Of a DNA stretch of 64,000 bases, positions 16,411 through 25,604 are shown one piece after another. The DNA is from Nocardia inohanensis NBRC 100128 (lineage in GTDB: Bacteria > Actinomycetota > Actinomycetes > Mycobacteriales > Mycobacteriaceae). Made by a program: the position numbers and the translations under genes. Every line of letters starts with the position of its first letter. Position 1 is the stretch's first letter. The notes under the pieces are model-generated. The model was given only the letters and a program-made list of their open reading frames with translations. It was not told where the DNA came from and searched no databases. Where the stretch lies: positions 620,001 through 684,000 of the forward strand of contig NZ_BDBK01000002.1 in assembly GCF_001612945.1 (NCBI RefSeq), read 5' to 3'.

Positions 16411-17958
16411 GTGGCTACTCCGGAGACTCAGCCTGATGTGGTCGGCCCCGCGGCCACCCGCACCACCGGCTTGTTCCGTACCAAGACGGTCGAACAGTCC
16501 ATTCGGGACACCGACGAACCCGACGCCAAACTCCGCAAGGATCTGACCTCCTGGGACCTCACCGTCTTCGGTGTCGCCGTGGTGGTCGGCGCGGGTATCT
16601 TCACCCTCACCGCGCGCACCGCCGGCAATCACGCCGGACCCGCGGTCTCGCTGGCCTTCGTCTTCGCCGCCATCGCCTGCGGCCTGGCTGCGGTCTGCTA
16701 CGCGGAGTTCGCCTCCACCCTGCCGGTCGCCGGCAGTGCCTACACCTTCTCCTACGCCACCTTCGGCGAACTCGCCGCCTGGATCATCGGCTGGGACCTC
16801 ATCCTCGAATTCGCGCTCGGCACTTCGGTCGTCGCCAAGGGCTGGTCGCAGTACCTGGGCACGGTCATGGGCGGGCATCAGCCGATCTGGCACTTCGGAT
16901 CGGTGAAGTTCGACTGGGGCGCGGTACTGCTGATCGCCATCCTCGGCGTGCTGCTGGCGCTGGGCACCAAGCTGTCCTCGCGGGTCTCCGCGGTCGCGGT
17001 CGCCATCAAGCTGGCGATCATCGCGCTGGTGCTGGTGGTCGGCGCGACCTACTTCAAGCTCGACAACCTGAAGCCGTTCATTCCGGAGTCGGTGCCGGTC
17101 GCCGATGACACCTCCGGCCTGCGTCAGACGCTGTTCGCGCTGGTCACCGGTGGTGGCGGCACCACCTACGGCTGGTACGGCCTGCTCGCCGCCGCCTCGA
17201 TCGTGTTCTTCGCCTTCATCGGTTTCGACGTGGTCGCCACCGCCGCCGAGGAGACCAAGGATCCGCAGCGCAATGTGCCGCGCGGCATCCTGGGCTCGCT
17301 CGCCATCGTCACCGTGCTGTACGTAGCGGTGTCGCTGGTGCTCACCGGCATGGTGTCCTACAAGGATCTGCAAGGCGAGAACGCCACGCTGGCAACCGCT
17401 TTCGCGCTCAATGGCGTCACCTGGGCCAAGAACGTCATCTCCATCGGCGCGCTGGCCGGCCTCACCACCGTGGTCATGGTGCTGTTCCTGGGCCAGACCC
17501 GGGTGCTGTTCGCCATGTCCCGCGACGGCCTGATGCCGCGTTCGCTGGCGCACACCGGCCGCAAGGGCACCCCGGTGCGGATCACCGCCATCGTCGGCGT
17601 CATCTGCGCGCTGCTCGCCGGCTTCGTCGACTTCGGCACCCTGGAGGAGATGGTCAATATCGGCACCCTCTTCGCCTTCGTGCTGGTGTCGCTGGGCGTG
17701 CTGGTGCTCCGCAAGACCCGTCCCGACCTGCCGCGCGGCTTCCGGGTTCCGCTGGTGCCGCTCATCCCGATCCTGTCGGTGCTGGCCTGCGCCTGGCTGA
17801 TGTTCAACCTGTCGGTGGAGACCTGGCTGCGGTTCATCGTCTGGATGGCGCTGGGCCTGATCGTGTACTTCGCCTACAGCCGCAAGCACTCGCTGCTCGG
17901 CAAGCGGAACGAACTGCTCGCGGGCCAGGCGGAGGGAACCGGCAAAATCGGTAGCTGA
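16411..17958 (+). CDS. APC-family amino acid permease (cationic amino acid transporter type)
   Basis: The GTG at 16411 follows AGGAGAG at 4 nt, giving 515 residues. After a ~45-residue cytosolic N-terminus come about twelve to fourteen membrane helices. The first has the APC signature GVAVVVGAGIFTLTARTAG; later segments include FASTLPVAGSAYTFSYATFG and FFAFIGFDVVATAAEETKDP, typical of CAT/YfnA-like transporters. Substrate is probably an amino acid. Transcribed alone; the 229-bp upstream region shows no clear operator. Confidence 0.9.
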   Translation: MATPETQPDVVGPAATRTTGLFRTKTVEQSIRDTDEPDAKLRKDLTSWDLTVFGVAVVVGAGIFTLTARTAGNHAGPAVSLAFVFAAIACGLAAVCYAEFASTLPVAGSAYTFSYATFGELAAWIIGWDLILEFALGTSVVAKGWSQYLGTVMGGHQPIWHFGSVKFDWGAVLLIAILGVLLALGTKLSSRVSAVAVAIKLAIIALVLVVGATYFKLDNLKPFIPESVPVADDTSGLRQTLFALVTGGGGTTYGWYGLLAAASIVFFAFIGFDVVATAAEETKDPQRNVPRGILGSLAIVTVLYVAVSLVLTGMVSYKDLQGENATLATAFALNGVTWAKNVISIGALAGLTTVVMVLFLGQTRVLFAMSRDGLMPRSLAHTGRKGTPVRITAIVGVICALLAGFVDFGTLEEMVNIGTLFAFVLVSLGVLVLRKTRPDLPRGFRVPLVPLIPILSVLACAWLMFNLSVETWLRFIVWMALGLIVYFAYSRKHSLLGKRNELLAGQAEGTGKIGS

Positions 17959-18098
17959 TCGGCTGCTCGAGTTCGGTGCGGGTGGTGTGTCGTCCCACGT
18001 ACGACCTGGCGGATGCGGTTCAATTGTCTCGACTAATGAGAGTTGTGCCACAAGTTCGGCCCCGTCAGCACCGTCTCAGCATTCGAGAGGAACCGATC

Positions 18099-18395
18099 GT
18101 GAGCATGCTCCTCGCCGCCGTGCACGACACGTACACCACCGTCGTCGCGCAGATCGGCAATCCGACCCCGGAAACGCCGCCGGTGGCGGACAAGCTGATG
18201 AAGCTGGTCCGCTACTTCACCTGGTTCACCATGCTCTCCGGCGTCACCGCCATCACCTACGGCGGCGGCCGCTTCGCCTGGGAGAAGTGGAGCGGCGGCG
18301 GCCTGGAATCACCGAAGATGGTGGCGGGTGCCATGATCGGCGGCGCGACCGCCACCAGCGCCGGGACCATCATGAACGCGGTCATCGGAAGTTAG
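18099..18395 (+). CDS. Small membrane protein of unknown function
   Basis: The GTG at 18099 has GAGAGGAA upstream, giving 98 residues. Two hydrophobic segments are seen: residues ~40-58 (FTWFTMLSGVTAITYGGGRF) and ~73-95 (MVAGAMIGGATATSAGTIMN), separated by a short polar loop. The Gly/Ala-rich double hairpin loosely resembles VirB2/TrbC-type pilins, but there are no conjugation genes nearby and I do not claim that function. A strong terminator follows. Confidence 0.65.
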   Translation: MSMLLAAVHDTYTTVVAQIGNPTPETPPVADKLMKLVRYFTWFTMLSGVTAITYGGGRFAWEKWSGGGLESPKMVAGAMIGGATATSAGTIMNAVIGS

Positions 18396-18399
18396 ATCA

Positions 18400-18426
18400 C
18401 GGGTGCGCCGGACTACGGCGCACCCG
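18400..18426 (+). terminator. Rho-independent terminator
   Basis: An 11-bp perfect stem CGGGTGCGCCG/CGGCGCACCCG with a 5-nt loop, followed by TTGCCTTTT. It sits 4 bp after the small membrane protein and also separates it from the convergent DUF305 gene. Confidence 0.85.
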
Positions 18427-18442
18427 TTGCCTTTTCGGCGGA

Positions 18443-19060
18443 CTAGCCCTGGGCGAGCATCCGGTTCATCTGATCGATCTCACCCTGCTGTGCGCCGGCG
18501 ATGGCCTGCGCGAGCGCCTTGGAATCGGTGTTCTGCCCGGTGGCCAGCTCGGTGTTCGCCATCGCGATCGCGCCCTGATGGTGCTCGATCATCATGCGCA
18601 TCCACAGCTTGTCGAATTCGGTGCCGGACAGCTGCTCCAGCTGCGTCATCTGATCGTGCGACATCATGCCGGACATGCCTTCGTGGGCGTTCATGGTCGC
18701 GCTCGGCGCGCCCTTGCCGAAAGCCTGGAGCAGCGTGGTGATCTGCTGCATCTCCGGCGACTGGGCCTGCTCGACACTCTTGGCGAGGGCGATCAATTCC
18801 TGATTCCGCGAGCACGACGGGACCAGCTTCGCCATCTCCACCGCCTGCGCGTGATGCGGGTACATCATCTGCAAGAAGGTGATGTCGGCGGCGTTGAAAT
18901 CGGTGCGGGTGGCGGGCTGGGCCGACGTGGCGCTGGAACTCGAGCCGTGATCCATGCCGGGCATGGACGATTCGTTCCGATCATTGCTACAGCCCGCCGC
19001 CAGCAGGGCGAGCGCCGAGGTGCCGGCGACGAGGGCGAGCTTGATACGGGTGCTGAACAT
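18443..19060 (-). CDS. DUF305 lipoprotein
   Basis: The ATG at 19060 is preceded by AAGGAG, giving 205 residues. A lipoprotein signal peptide ends in LLAAGC, so it should be lipid-anchored outside the membrane. The mature part is Met/His-rich (SSMPGMDHGSS) and then has the two DUF305 His pairs, YPHHAQAVEMA and IEHHQGAIAMA, which form a ferritin-like four-helix domain. DUF305 proteins are often found with copper genes. The preceding DUF6153 gene and its CsoR-like operator suggest a periplasmic copper role. Confidence 0.88.
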   Translation of the reverse strand: MFSTRIKLALVAGTSALALLAAGCSNDRNESSMPGMDHGSSSSATSAQPATRTDFNAADITFLQMMYPHHAQAVEMAKLVPSCSRNQELIALAKSVEQAQSPEMQQITTLLQAFGKGAPSATMNAHEGMSGMMSHDQMTQLEQLSGTEFDKLWMRMMIEHHQGAIAMANTELATGQNTDSKALAQAIAGAQQGEIDQMNRMLAQG

Positions 19061-19158
19061 GGTTGTACTCCTTGGCGATTGCGGCAATGGCCGCTGAATC
19101 CGGAAAAGGGCAGGCGAAAACCCGCTCCGCGTGGGGGATACGCGGCAGCGGCGGCCCA

Positions 19159-19599
19159 TCAGATCCGCAGAATCGCCAAATCGGCCAAGGTCGGCACCGT
19201 CCAGGGTGGGGGACGGGCGCGCTGTGCGCGCGGCTGGCGCACCCGCACGGTGGCGGTTTCGCGATCGCGGAGACCGGCCCAGCCGAGCAGGGTCAGGCCC
19301 AGTCCGAGCAGTAGCGCCGAGAGTACGAACAGGCAGCCGTGCATGGCGGCGTGGCCGCTGTCGCAGTCGCCGCCGCAGCCGGGCAGCGCGGTCGCGGCGG
19401 GTTCGGCAGGCTTGACGGTCACCGCCTGGTGCTGGGGCACGGCGGCCGTCATCGATAGGTGGGAACCCGCGGCATGGGCGGCGGGCTCGGCGTGGGGCAT
19501 GCCGAAGACCACGGCGTGCATGGCCACGATCCCGGCCAGGAGTGCGAACAGGCCGAACGCCCGGATATACCGGGTGCCGGGTGCCTGCTGTTCGACCAC
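19159..19599 (-). CDS. DUF6153-like membrane protein with Cys/His cluster
   Basis: A 146-residue protein with two membrane helices: residues ~12-33 (AFGLFALLAGIVAMHAVVFG) and ~88-110 (CLFVLSALLLGLGLTLLGWA). The external loop has several His residues and a PGCGGDCDSGHAAMHGC cluster that could bind metal. It lies 98 bp upstream of the DUF305 gene in the same direction, so the two probably share a promoter and the palindrome at 19636. The family assignment is from overall pattern and is less sure than the topology. Confidence 0.75.
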   Translation of the reverse strand: MVEQQAPGTRYIRAFGLFALLAGIVAMHAVVFGMPHAEPAAHAAGSHLSMTAAVPQHQAVTVKPAEPAATALPGCGGDCDSGHAAMHGCLFVLSALLLGLGLTLLGWAGLRDRETATVRVRQPRAQRARPPPWTVPTLADLAILRI

Positions 19600-19635
19600 G
19601 GGGTCAGTCTAGTGGCCGCGCCGCGGCGGGTCTCG

Positions 19636-19652
19636 ATACCCCTGCCTGGTAT
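19636..19652. promoter_or_regulatory. CsoR-like operator upstream of DUF6153/DUF305
   Basis: ATACCCCTGCCTGGTAT differs from the site at 1103-1119 in only three central bases. It is also the core of a longer inverted repeat, CGATACC-N7-GGTATCG (19634-19654). It lies 37 bp upstream of the DUF6153 start. Confidence 0.6.
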
Positions 19653-19717
19653 CGCGGGGGACGCGCCCGGACCGCACCGCCGCGAGTATCGGCCGGCCGA
19701 GCGGTAGCCTGGCGGCC

Positions 19718-20635
19718 GTGTCACAGCGCGAACTGGTCATCCTCGGAACAGCCAGTCAAGTACCGACCAAGCAGCGCAATCACAATGGCTATCTATTGCG
19801 TTGGGATCAGGAGGGATTGCTCTTCGATCCCGGCGAGGGCACGCAGCGGCAGATGAGTTTCGCCGGCGTGGCTGCCAGCGGGATCACCCGGATCGGGATC
19901 ACGCACTTCCACGGCGACCACTGTTTCGGACTGCCGGGCGTGCTCGGGCGGATCAACCTCGACGGGGCCTTGCACCCGGTCGACGTGTACTTCCCGGCCT
20001 CTGGGGAGATCTTCTACGACCGGCTGGTCGATTCCTCCGCGCACAATCGGCGGGTCGAGCTGCATCCGCATCCGATCAGCGAAACCGGTGAACTGCCCGC
20101 GGCGGGAGCCGATTTCACCATGCGGACGGCGCGGCTCTCCCATCCCGTCGAAGCCTTCGGTTACCGGCTCGACGAGCCCGACGGCATTCGCTTCATTCCC
20201 GAACGGCTGCGCGAATTCGGCTTGGCCGGACCGGTGGTCGGGCAGCTCCAGCGCGACGGCCGGGTCGAAATCGGCGGGCGGGTAATCACTCTCGACGAGG
20301 TCAGCGAAGCCCGGCCCGGCCAGAGTTTCGCGTTCATCATGGACACCCGCCTCTGTGACGGCGTGTACGACCTGGCGCAGAACGTGGACATGCTGGTCAT
20401 CGAGGCCACTTTCAGTGATGCCGACGAGGAATTGGCCGTCGAGTACGGGCATCTCACCGCCGGGCAGGCCGCCTCGGTCGCGGCCAAGGCGGGCGCGCGC
20501 CTGCTGGTGCTGACCCATTTCTCGCAGCGCTACCGCACCCTGGACCAGCATCTCGCCGATGCCCGTGCGCATTTCGACGGGGAGATCGTGGTCGCCGAGG
20601 ATTTGATGCGTATTCCGGTGCCGCCGCGGCGCTGA
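19718..20635 (+). CDS. rnz: Ribonuclease Z (tRNA 3'-endonuclease)
   Basis: A GTG start gives 305 residues, the short bacterial form of tRNase Z, which removes 3' trailers from tRNA precursors. Metallo-beta-lactamase motifs are complete: HFHGDH at 63-68 (metal ligands), [20 protein letters not shown], the AEATF-like IEATFSD, and [11 protein letters not shown], with a final LTHFSQRY His. Monocistronic; the next gene starts 67 bp downstream. Confidence 0.92.
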   Translation: MSQRELVILGTASQVPTKQRNHNGYLLRWDQEGLLFDPGEGTQRQMSFAGVAASGITRIGITHFHGDHCFGLPGVLGRINLDGALHPVDVYFPASGEIFYDRLVDSSAHNRRVELHPHPISETGELPAAGADFTMRTARLSHPVEAFGYRLDEPDGIRFIPERLREFGLAGPVVGQLQRDGRVEIGGRVITLDEVSEARPGQSFAFIMDTRLCDGVYDLAQNVDMLVIEATFSDADEELAVEYGHLTAGQAASVAAKAGARLLVLTHFSQRYRTLDQHLADARAHFDGEIVVAEDLMRIPVPPRR

Positions 20636-20702
20636 GCGGGCGGTCCCCGGCGCGCCGTGCGCGAAGTTCGCGGGCCTGGGACGAGGGCCGGTGGGCGCGG
20701 GC

Positions 20703-22391
20703 ATGATGGAGCGCATGGATGCGCATGAGGAACTCGTCTCGCTCGCCGACCGATACTGGGATGCCATGCTGGAGTCCGCGCCCAGTGGGGCAACGCTGTT
20801 GGGGGACAGGCGGTTCGACGATCGTATCGAGGATCTGTCGGAGGCGGCCGAACAGCGGCTGCTGAGCACCTGGCGGGGGCTGCTGGCCGAGGTGGACGCG
20901 CTCGACCCGGAGCGGCTGGACGCGCAGGACCGGATCACCCGCAGCCTGTTGCGAACCGAACTCGATTCCGCCGCATCGCATCTGGAATGGCGGCCACTGG
21001 AGCTGGCATCGGACCAGATGACCGGCGTGCACGCGGGCCTGCTCACCATGGCTCCGCAGTTGAACGCGCCGCAGCCGGAGAACGCCGAGCGGCTGGTGCG
21101 GCGCTATCGGCAGTTCGGGGAGCTGATGGGGCAGGCCGTCACGCGTTTCCGGGCCGGCCTGGCGGCGGGGCGGGCGCCGGCGCGCATCACCATCGAACGG
21201 TCGCTCAATCAGCTCGACGGGTATCTGGCCTCCGATATCGCCGCCGATCCGTTCGTCACCTTCCCCGGACCGGCGGACTGGGACGGCGAGAAGGCTTGGC
21301 GCGCAGACCTGTCCGAGGTGGCGCGGGAGGTCATCCGCCCGGCGTTCGCCGCGTACCGCGCCGCCCTCGCCGATGAGCTGCTGCCCGCCGCGCGCTCGAA
21401 CGAACAGCCCGGCCTGTGCTGGCTCGGCGTGGACGGCGAGGACATCTACCGGCGGCTGCTGCGGCATCACACCACGCTGCCGGATCTGGGGGCCGAGCAG
21501 ATCCATCAGCTCGGGCTCGACGAACTCGAGGGGCTGCGCGCCGAGTACGCCGAGGTCGGCGGGCGGCTGTTCGGGCTCTCCGAACTGACGGCGATCTTCA
21601 CCCGGCTGCGCGAGGATTCCGCGCTGCGCTACGGCGACGGCGAGGAAATCATGGCCGACGCCCGGCGGTATCTCGCTGCGGCACAGGCGGAGATGGGCAA
21701 CTGGTTCGGTCGGTTGCCCCGGCAGGCCTGCGACATCCTCCCGGTACCGGAGTTCCTGGCCGCCGACGCACCCGCCGCCTACTACTTCCCGCCCGCCGCC
21801 GACGGTTCCCGCCCCGGCGCGTATTACGTCAACCAGCACGAGCCCAAGGGCAAGAACCGCTACGAGACCGCGTCGGTGGCCTATCACGAGGCGATTCCCG
21901 GGCATCACCTCCAGTTGACCATCGCCAACGAGCTCGAGCAGCTGCCCCGCTTCCAGCGCATGTCGTTCTCCAACACCGCGTTCGTGGAGGGCTGGGCCCT
22001 CTACACCGAGCGGCTGGCCGACGAAATGGGTTTGTACAGCGACGATCTCACCCGCATCGGCATGCTCGCCGCCGATTCCTGGCGCTCCTGCCGCCTGGTC
22101 GTGGACACCGGACTGCATGCCAAGGGCTGGACCCGCCGGCAAGCCATCGACTTCATGGTGGCGAACGCACCGGTCGGCCTGGAAGAGATCCGGATCGAGG
22201 TGGACCGCTACATCGCCATGCCGGGTCAGGCCGTCGCGTACAAGGTCGGCCAGCTGGAGATCCGCCGCCAGCGCGCCGAAGCCACCGCCCGCCTCGGAGC
22301 TGCCTTCGACATCAAGAACTTCCACGACGTGGTGCTCGGCTCCGGCTCGGTGAGCCTCCCGGTCCTACGTGAACTGGTCGCCGCGCTATAA
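20703..22391 (+). CDS. DUF885-family metallopeptidase-like protein
   Basis: About 560 residues. The start is uncertain among GTG 20691, ATG 20703, 20706 and 20715; none has a strong ribosome site. The zinc-peptidase-like motif [17 protein letters not shown], then [19 protein letters not shown], are hallmarks of DUF885 proteins, presumed soluble peptidases or hydrolases. There is no signal peptide, so it is probably cytosolic. A second DUF885 gene lies at 60775, inside the conserved block, with only modest similarity. Confidence 0.85.
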   Translation: MMERMDAHEELVSLADRYWDAMLESAPSGATLLGDRRFDDRIEDLSEAAEQRLLSTWRGLLAEVDALDPERLDAQDRITRSLLRTELDSAASHLEWRPLELASDQMTGVHAGLLTMAPQLNAPQPENAERLVRRYRQFGELMGQAVTRFRAGLAAGRAPARITIERSLNQLDGYLASDIAADPFVTFPGPADWDGEKAWRADLSEVAREVIRPAFAAYRAALADELLPAARSNEQPGLCWLGVDGEDIYRRLLRHHTTLPDLGAEQIHQLGLDELEGLRAEYAEVGGRLFGLSELTAIFTRLREDSALRYGDGEEIMADARRYLAAAQAEMGNWFGRLPRQACDILPVPEFLAADAPAAYYFPPAADGSRPGAYYVNQHEPKGKNRYETASVAYHEAIPGHHLQLTIANELEQLPRFQRMSFSNTAFVEGWALYTERLADEMGLYSDDLTRIGMLAADSWRSCRLVVDTGLHAKGWTRRQAIDFMVANAPVGLEEIRIEVDRYIAMPGQAVAYKVGQLEIRRQRAEATARLGAAFDIKNFHDVVLGSGSVSLPVLRELVAAL

Positions 22392-22527
22392 GGCACTGAC
22401 AGCCGCAACCCGAGGGGGCGGCGCGAACCGCCGCCCAGCTTCCTCGGCCCGGCGTCGCGCTGCCGTTGTCCGGCTCGCCGACATCGCCTGTTTGCGCGGG
22501 CGGCACTCCAGCGTGGCTCCGGTGCGG

Positions 22528-22745
22528 GGTGTTGGTCCTCGAGCGCATCGACGGCGCAGCCACTTTCCCGCTGCTTCGCCGGGTCGCCGCTCCGGTACTG
22601 GGTGTTGATCCTCGAGCCGTCGAGGGCGGAGCCGCTTCCCAGTGCCTGCGCCGGATCGCCGTTCCGGTGCTGGGTGTTGATCCTCGAGCCGTCGGGGGGC
22701 GAGCCGCTTCCCGGTGCCTGCGCCGGGTCGGCGCTTCGCAGCGGC
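22528..22745. repeat. Three-copy ~72-bp tandem repeat in intergenic region
   Basis: Units begin GGTGTTG(G/A)TCCTCGAGC at 22528, 22601 and 22673, a period of 73 then 72 bp, with later matches such as GCCTGCGCCGG. Units 2 and 3 are about 90% alike, unit 1 less so. The 455-bp gap holds no convincing gene; short frames on both strands repeat because 72 is a multiple of three. Confidence 0.75.
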
Positions 22746-22846
22746 GACCCGGCCTGTCGTTCTTTCGGTGGGGCGGAATGTGGAATAGCCGAAGCGGCAT
22801 GGTGTTCGATTCACTTAGTGAGTTGGGCTAACGAAAGGGCTTGCCG

Positions 22847-24253
22847 GTGACGGATACGGAAGTGGGGTCGTCGATCGGCCTGCGGTCGGAGCGCGGGCCG
22901 ATGCTCGCCGCGCTCATGCTGGCGACCTCGCTGGTGGCGCTGGACTCGACGATCATCGCCACCGCCGTGCTCACCATCACCGATCAACTCGGCGGGTTCT
23001 CGCAGTTCCCGTGGTTGTTCAGTATTTACCTACTGGCGCAAGCGGTTACGGTGCCGATCTACGGCAAGCTCGCCGACATGCTGGGGCGCAAGCCGGTCAT
23101 GCTGTTCGGGATCGCGGTCTTCGCGCTCGGTTCGCTGCTGTGCGGGCTCGCCACCAGCATGCCCGCGCTCATCGCCTTCCGGGCGGTGCAGGGCATCGGC
23201 GCGGGGGCGGTCGGGCCGATGTCCATCACCATCGCCGGTGATATCTACACCCTCGCCGAACGCGCCAAGGTGCAGGCGTATCTGGCCGCGGTGTGGGCGA
23301 CCTCCTCGGTGCTCGGGCCGCTGTTCGGCGGCGTGTTCTCCGAATACCTCAGCTGGCGTTGGATTTTCCTGATCAACCTGCCGCTCGCGGCCCTGGCCGC
23401 CTGGATGATCATGCGGAAGTTCACCGAGGTGGCGCCGCGGCAGAGCCATCGCATCGACTATCTCGGGGCGGTCCTGCTCACCGTCGGTGCGGGCGCGCTG
23501 ATTCTGGCGCTCTTAGAAGGCGGCCAAGCCTGGTCCTGGACTTCGCCGATCAGCCTGGCGCTGTTCGCCGGTGGCGCACTGGTCCTGGTGATCTTCGGCC
23601 TGGTCGAGCGCCGCGCGGTGAATCCGATTCTGCCGCTGTGGGTCTTCACCCGTCGCATCCTGGTGGCCAGCTCCCTGGTCTCGCTGCTGGTCGGTGCGGT
23701 GTTACTCGGGCTGACCTCCTACGTGCCGACCTTCGCGCAGGGCGTGCTCGGCACCAGCGCGCTGATCGCTGGGCTCACCGTCGGCGCGCTCACCCTCGGC
23801 TGGCCACTGTCGGCCTCGCAATCGGGAAAGGTGTACCTGCGCATAGGTTTCCGCTACACCGCGCTGATCGGCAGCACCCTGGCGACCGTGGGCGCGGCAT
23901 CCCTGTTGCTGGTGGGTGCGCACGCCGGTCTGCTCCAGGTCGCCCTCGGCTGCTTCATCGTCGGCACCGGTATGGGCCTGGTCGCCAGCCCCACCCTGAT
24001 CGCGGCCCAGGACAGCGCCGAATGGTCCGAGCGCGGCGTGGTCACCTCCACCAATATGTTCGCCCGCAACCTGGGCAGCTCGGTCGGCGTCGCGGTCTTC
24101 GGCGCGATGGTCAACTCCCGCATCGGCAAGACCGACCACCCCGCGCCCGAAGCGCTCTCCGACGCCGTGCACCTGGTCTTCATCGGCGTGGCGGTGATGG
24201 CCGCCGTCATGATCGCGGCCTCGGCCATGATGCCGCGGCGCACGCCCCGATGA
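22847..24253 (+). CDS. MFS drug:H+ antiporter (DHA2-like)
   Basis: The GTG at 22847 is correctly spaced from GAAAGGG; a TTG six bases earlier is too close. The 468-residue protein has 12-14 membrane helices. Motif A is GKLADMLGRKPVML, motif B lies in AFRAVQGIGAGAVGP, and motif C-like GPLFGGVFSEYLSWRWIFLI follows, all typical of multidrug exporters of the EmrB/LfrA group. The first helix contains the DSTIIATAV antiporter motif. Substrate unknown; no adjacent regulator. Confidence 0.9.
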   Translation: MTDTEVGSSIGLRSERGPMLAALMLATSLVALDSTIIATAVLTITDQLGGFSQFPWLFSIYLLAQAVTVPIYGKLADMLGRKPVMLFGIAVFALGSLLCGLATSMPALIAFRAVQGIGAGAVGPMSITIAGDIYTLAERAKVQAYLAAVWATSSVLGPLFGGVFSEYLSWRWIFLINLPLAALAAWMIMRKFTEVAPRQSHRIDYLGAVLLTVGAGALILALLEGGQAWSWTSPISLALFAGGALVLVIFGLVERRAVNPILPLWVFTRRILVASSLVSLLVGAVLLGLTSYVPTFAQGVLGTSALIAGLTVGALTLGWPLSASQSGKVYLRIGFRYTALIGSTLATVGAASLLLVGAHAGLLQVALGCFIVGTGMGLVASPTLIAAQDSAEWSERGVVTSTNMFARNLGSSVGVAVFGAMVNSRIGKTDHPAPEALSDAVHLVFIGVAVMAAVMIAASAMMPRRTPR

Positions 24254-24393
24254 ATTTCGAGCATTCGACGGAAAAGCAAGATCAGCATGTGAATTGCGGC
24301 CCCGCAGAATAATGCCGGGCCCGAATAAGTCGTCCCTCGCATTTCACCCCGGCCGAATGCGACGGGGCGGCAATGATCTAGCACACTGTAGGT

Positions 24394-25542
24394 GTGGTTG
24401 AGGTCGAGGAGTTGTTCGGACGATTGCGGCGGTATCCGGATGTGGAGGCGGTGAACCTCTACGCGGTGGATGCCGCCGATCGCTTGCTGCTCGATGTGGC
24501 CGCCGATTCCCTGGGCATCGCCGGGGACGGGCGGGTGGCCGTGATCGACGACGGCTACGGGGCGCTCACCCTGGGGGCGATCGCGGCGCACGATCTGCGC
24601 GGGGTGCGGGTGCATCAGGATCTGCTGACCGGGGAATTGGCGCTGGCCAACAATGCCCGCGCGGCCGGGCTGACCGACCGGTACGCCGTGCACGAGCTGG
24701 GGCGCGGATTGCTCGAGGGGGTGCGGGTGGTGTTGTGGCGCTTGCCGCGCGCCCTGTCCGGGCTCGCCGAAACCGCCGATGCGATCGCGCGTTTCGCCGC
24801 CCCCGACGTGGAGGTGTTCGCCGGCGGGCGGGACAAGTACCTGACCCCGGCGATGAACGAGGTGCTGGCCGAATCCTTCGGTTCGGTGCGGGCCAGCCGG
24901 GGACGGCAGAAGTCGCGCATCCTGCTGGCAACCGAACCGAAACCGGTGGGGGAGCCGCAGTTTCCGGTGCGGAACAAGCTCGACGATCGAGAGCTCGAGG
25001 TGGTGGCGCACGGGGCGGCGTTCTCCGGCCCGCGCCTGGATATCGGGACGCGATTCCTGCTCGATTATCTGAAACGAATGAAGCCCGATGCGCGCGATGC
25101 CATCGATCTGGGTTGCGGCACCGGCATTCTCGCGGTGGCGCTGGCCCAGTCGCGGCCCGGAATCCGGGTCACGGCAACCGACCAGTCCGCGGCGGCGGTG
25201 GCCTCGACCCGGGCGACCGCCGAGCTCAACGCGGTCGCCGACCGGGTGACCGTGCTGCGCGACGACGCCATGTCCGGCGCGCCCGACAACAGCGCCGATC
25301 TCGTGCTCTGCAATCCGCCGTTCCACGTCGGCGCGGCCGTGCACACCGGATCGGCCATCAAGATGTTCCAGCAGGCGGGCCGGGTGCTGCGGCCGGGTGG
25401 TGAACTCTGGACGGTTTACAACACCCATTTGAATTACCGCGGTGTCATGGAGCGCATGGTCGGGAAAACCGATGTGATGGGCCGCAATCGGAAATTCACG
25501 GTGACCCGTTCGGTGCGCGGTCTGCACGACGTCCGGGAATGA
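24394..25542 (+). CDS. RsmC/RlmG-like rRNA guanine-N2 methyltransferase
   Basis: A GTG start gives 382 residues. The N-terminal half is a degenerate methyltransferase-like domain (VAVIDDGYGALTLGAIAAHD). The C-terminal half has the SAM-binding motif IDLGCGTGILAVAL and the catalytic CNPPFHVGAAVHTGSAIKMF segment characteristic of RsmC and RlmG, which methylate exocyclic N2 of guanine in 16S or 23S rRNA. The duplicated-domain layout fits this family. Which rRNA position it modifies cannot be told here. Confidence 0.85.
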   Translation: MVEVEELFGRLRRYPDVEAVNLYAVDAADRLLLDVAADSLGIAGDGRVAVIDDGYGALTLGAIAAHDLRGVRVHQDLLTGELALANNARAAGLTDRYAVHELGRGLLEGVRVVLWRLPRALSGLAETADAIARFAAPDVEVFAGGRDKYLTPAMNEVLAESFGSVRASRGRQKSRILLATEPKPVGEPQFPVRNKLDDRELEVVAHGAAFSGPRLDIGTRFLLDYLKRMKPDARDAIDLGCGTGILAVALAQSRPGIRVTATDQSAAAVASTRATAELNAVADRVTVLRDDAMSGAPDNSADLVLCNPPFHVGAAVHTGSAIKMFQQAGRVLRPGGELWTVYNTHLNYRGVMERMVGKTDVMGRNRKFTVTRSVRGLHDVRE

Positions 25543-25546
25543 GCGG

Positions 25547-25569
25547 CGGCCGCCCGCAAAGGGCGGCCG
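25547..25569 (+). terminator. GC-rich hairpin after methyltransferase gene
   Basis: A 9-bp stem CGGCCGCCC/GGGCGGCCG with a GCAAA loop starts 4 bp after the stop. Only AAACC follows, so termination would not be a classic U-tract type. Confidence 0.55.
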
Positions 25570-25604
25570 AAACCATTTAACGACCGACCAGCACAATATT
25601 GGTC

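Noticed and set aside
16324..18051. A 575-residue minus-strand ORF
   Set aside because: Antisense shadow of the APC permease: Gln/His/Asp-rich low-complexity sequence with no fold pattern.
18099..18395. VirB2/TrbC conjugative pilin
   Set aside because: Only general hydropathy is similar; no other conjugation genes are nearby.
22386..22831. Repeat-containing proteins on either strand of the tandem repeat
   Set aside because: No ribosome site, Arg-rich composition and both strands equally open because the period is a multiple of three.
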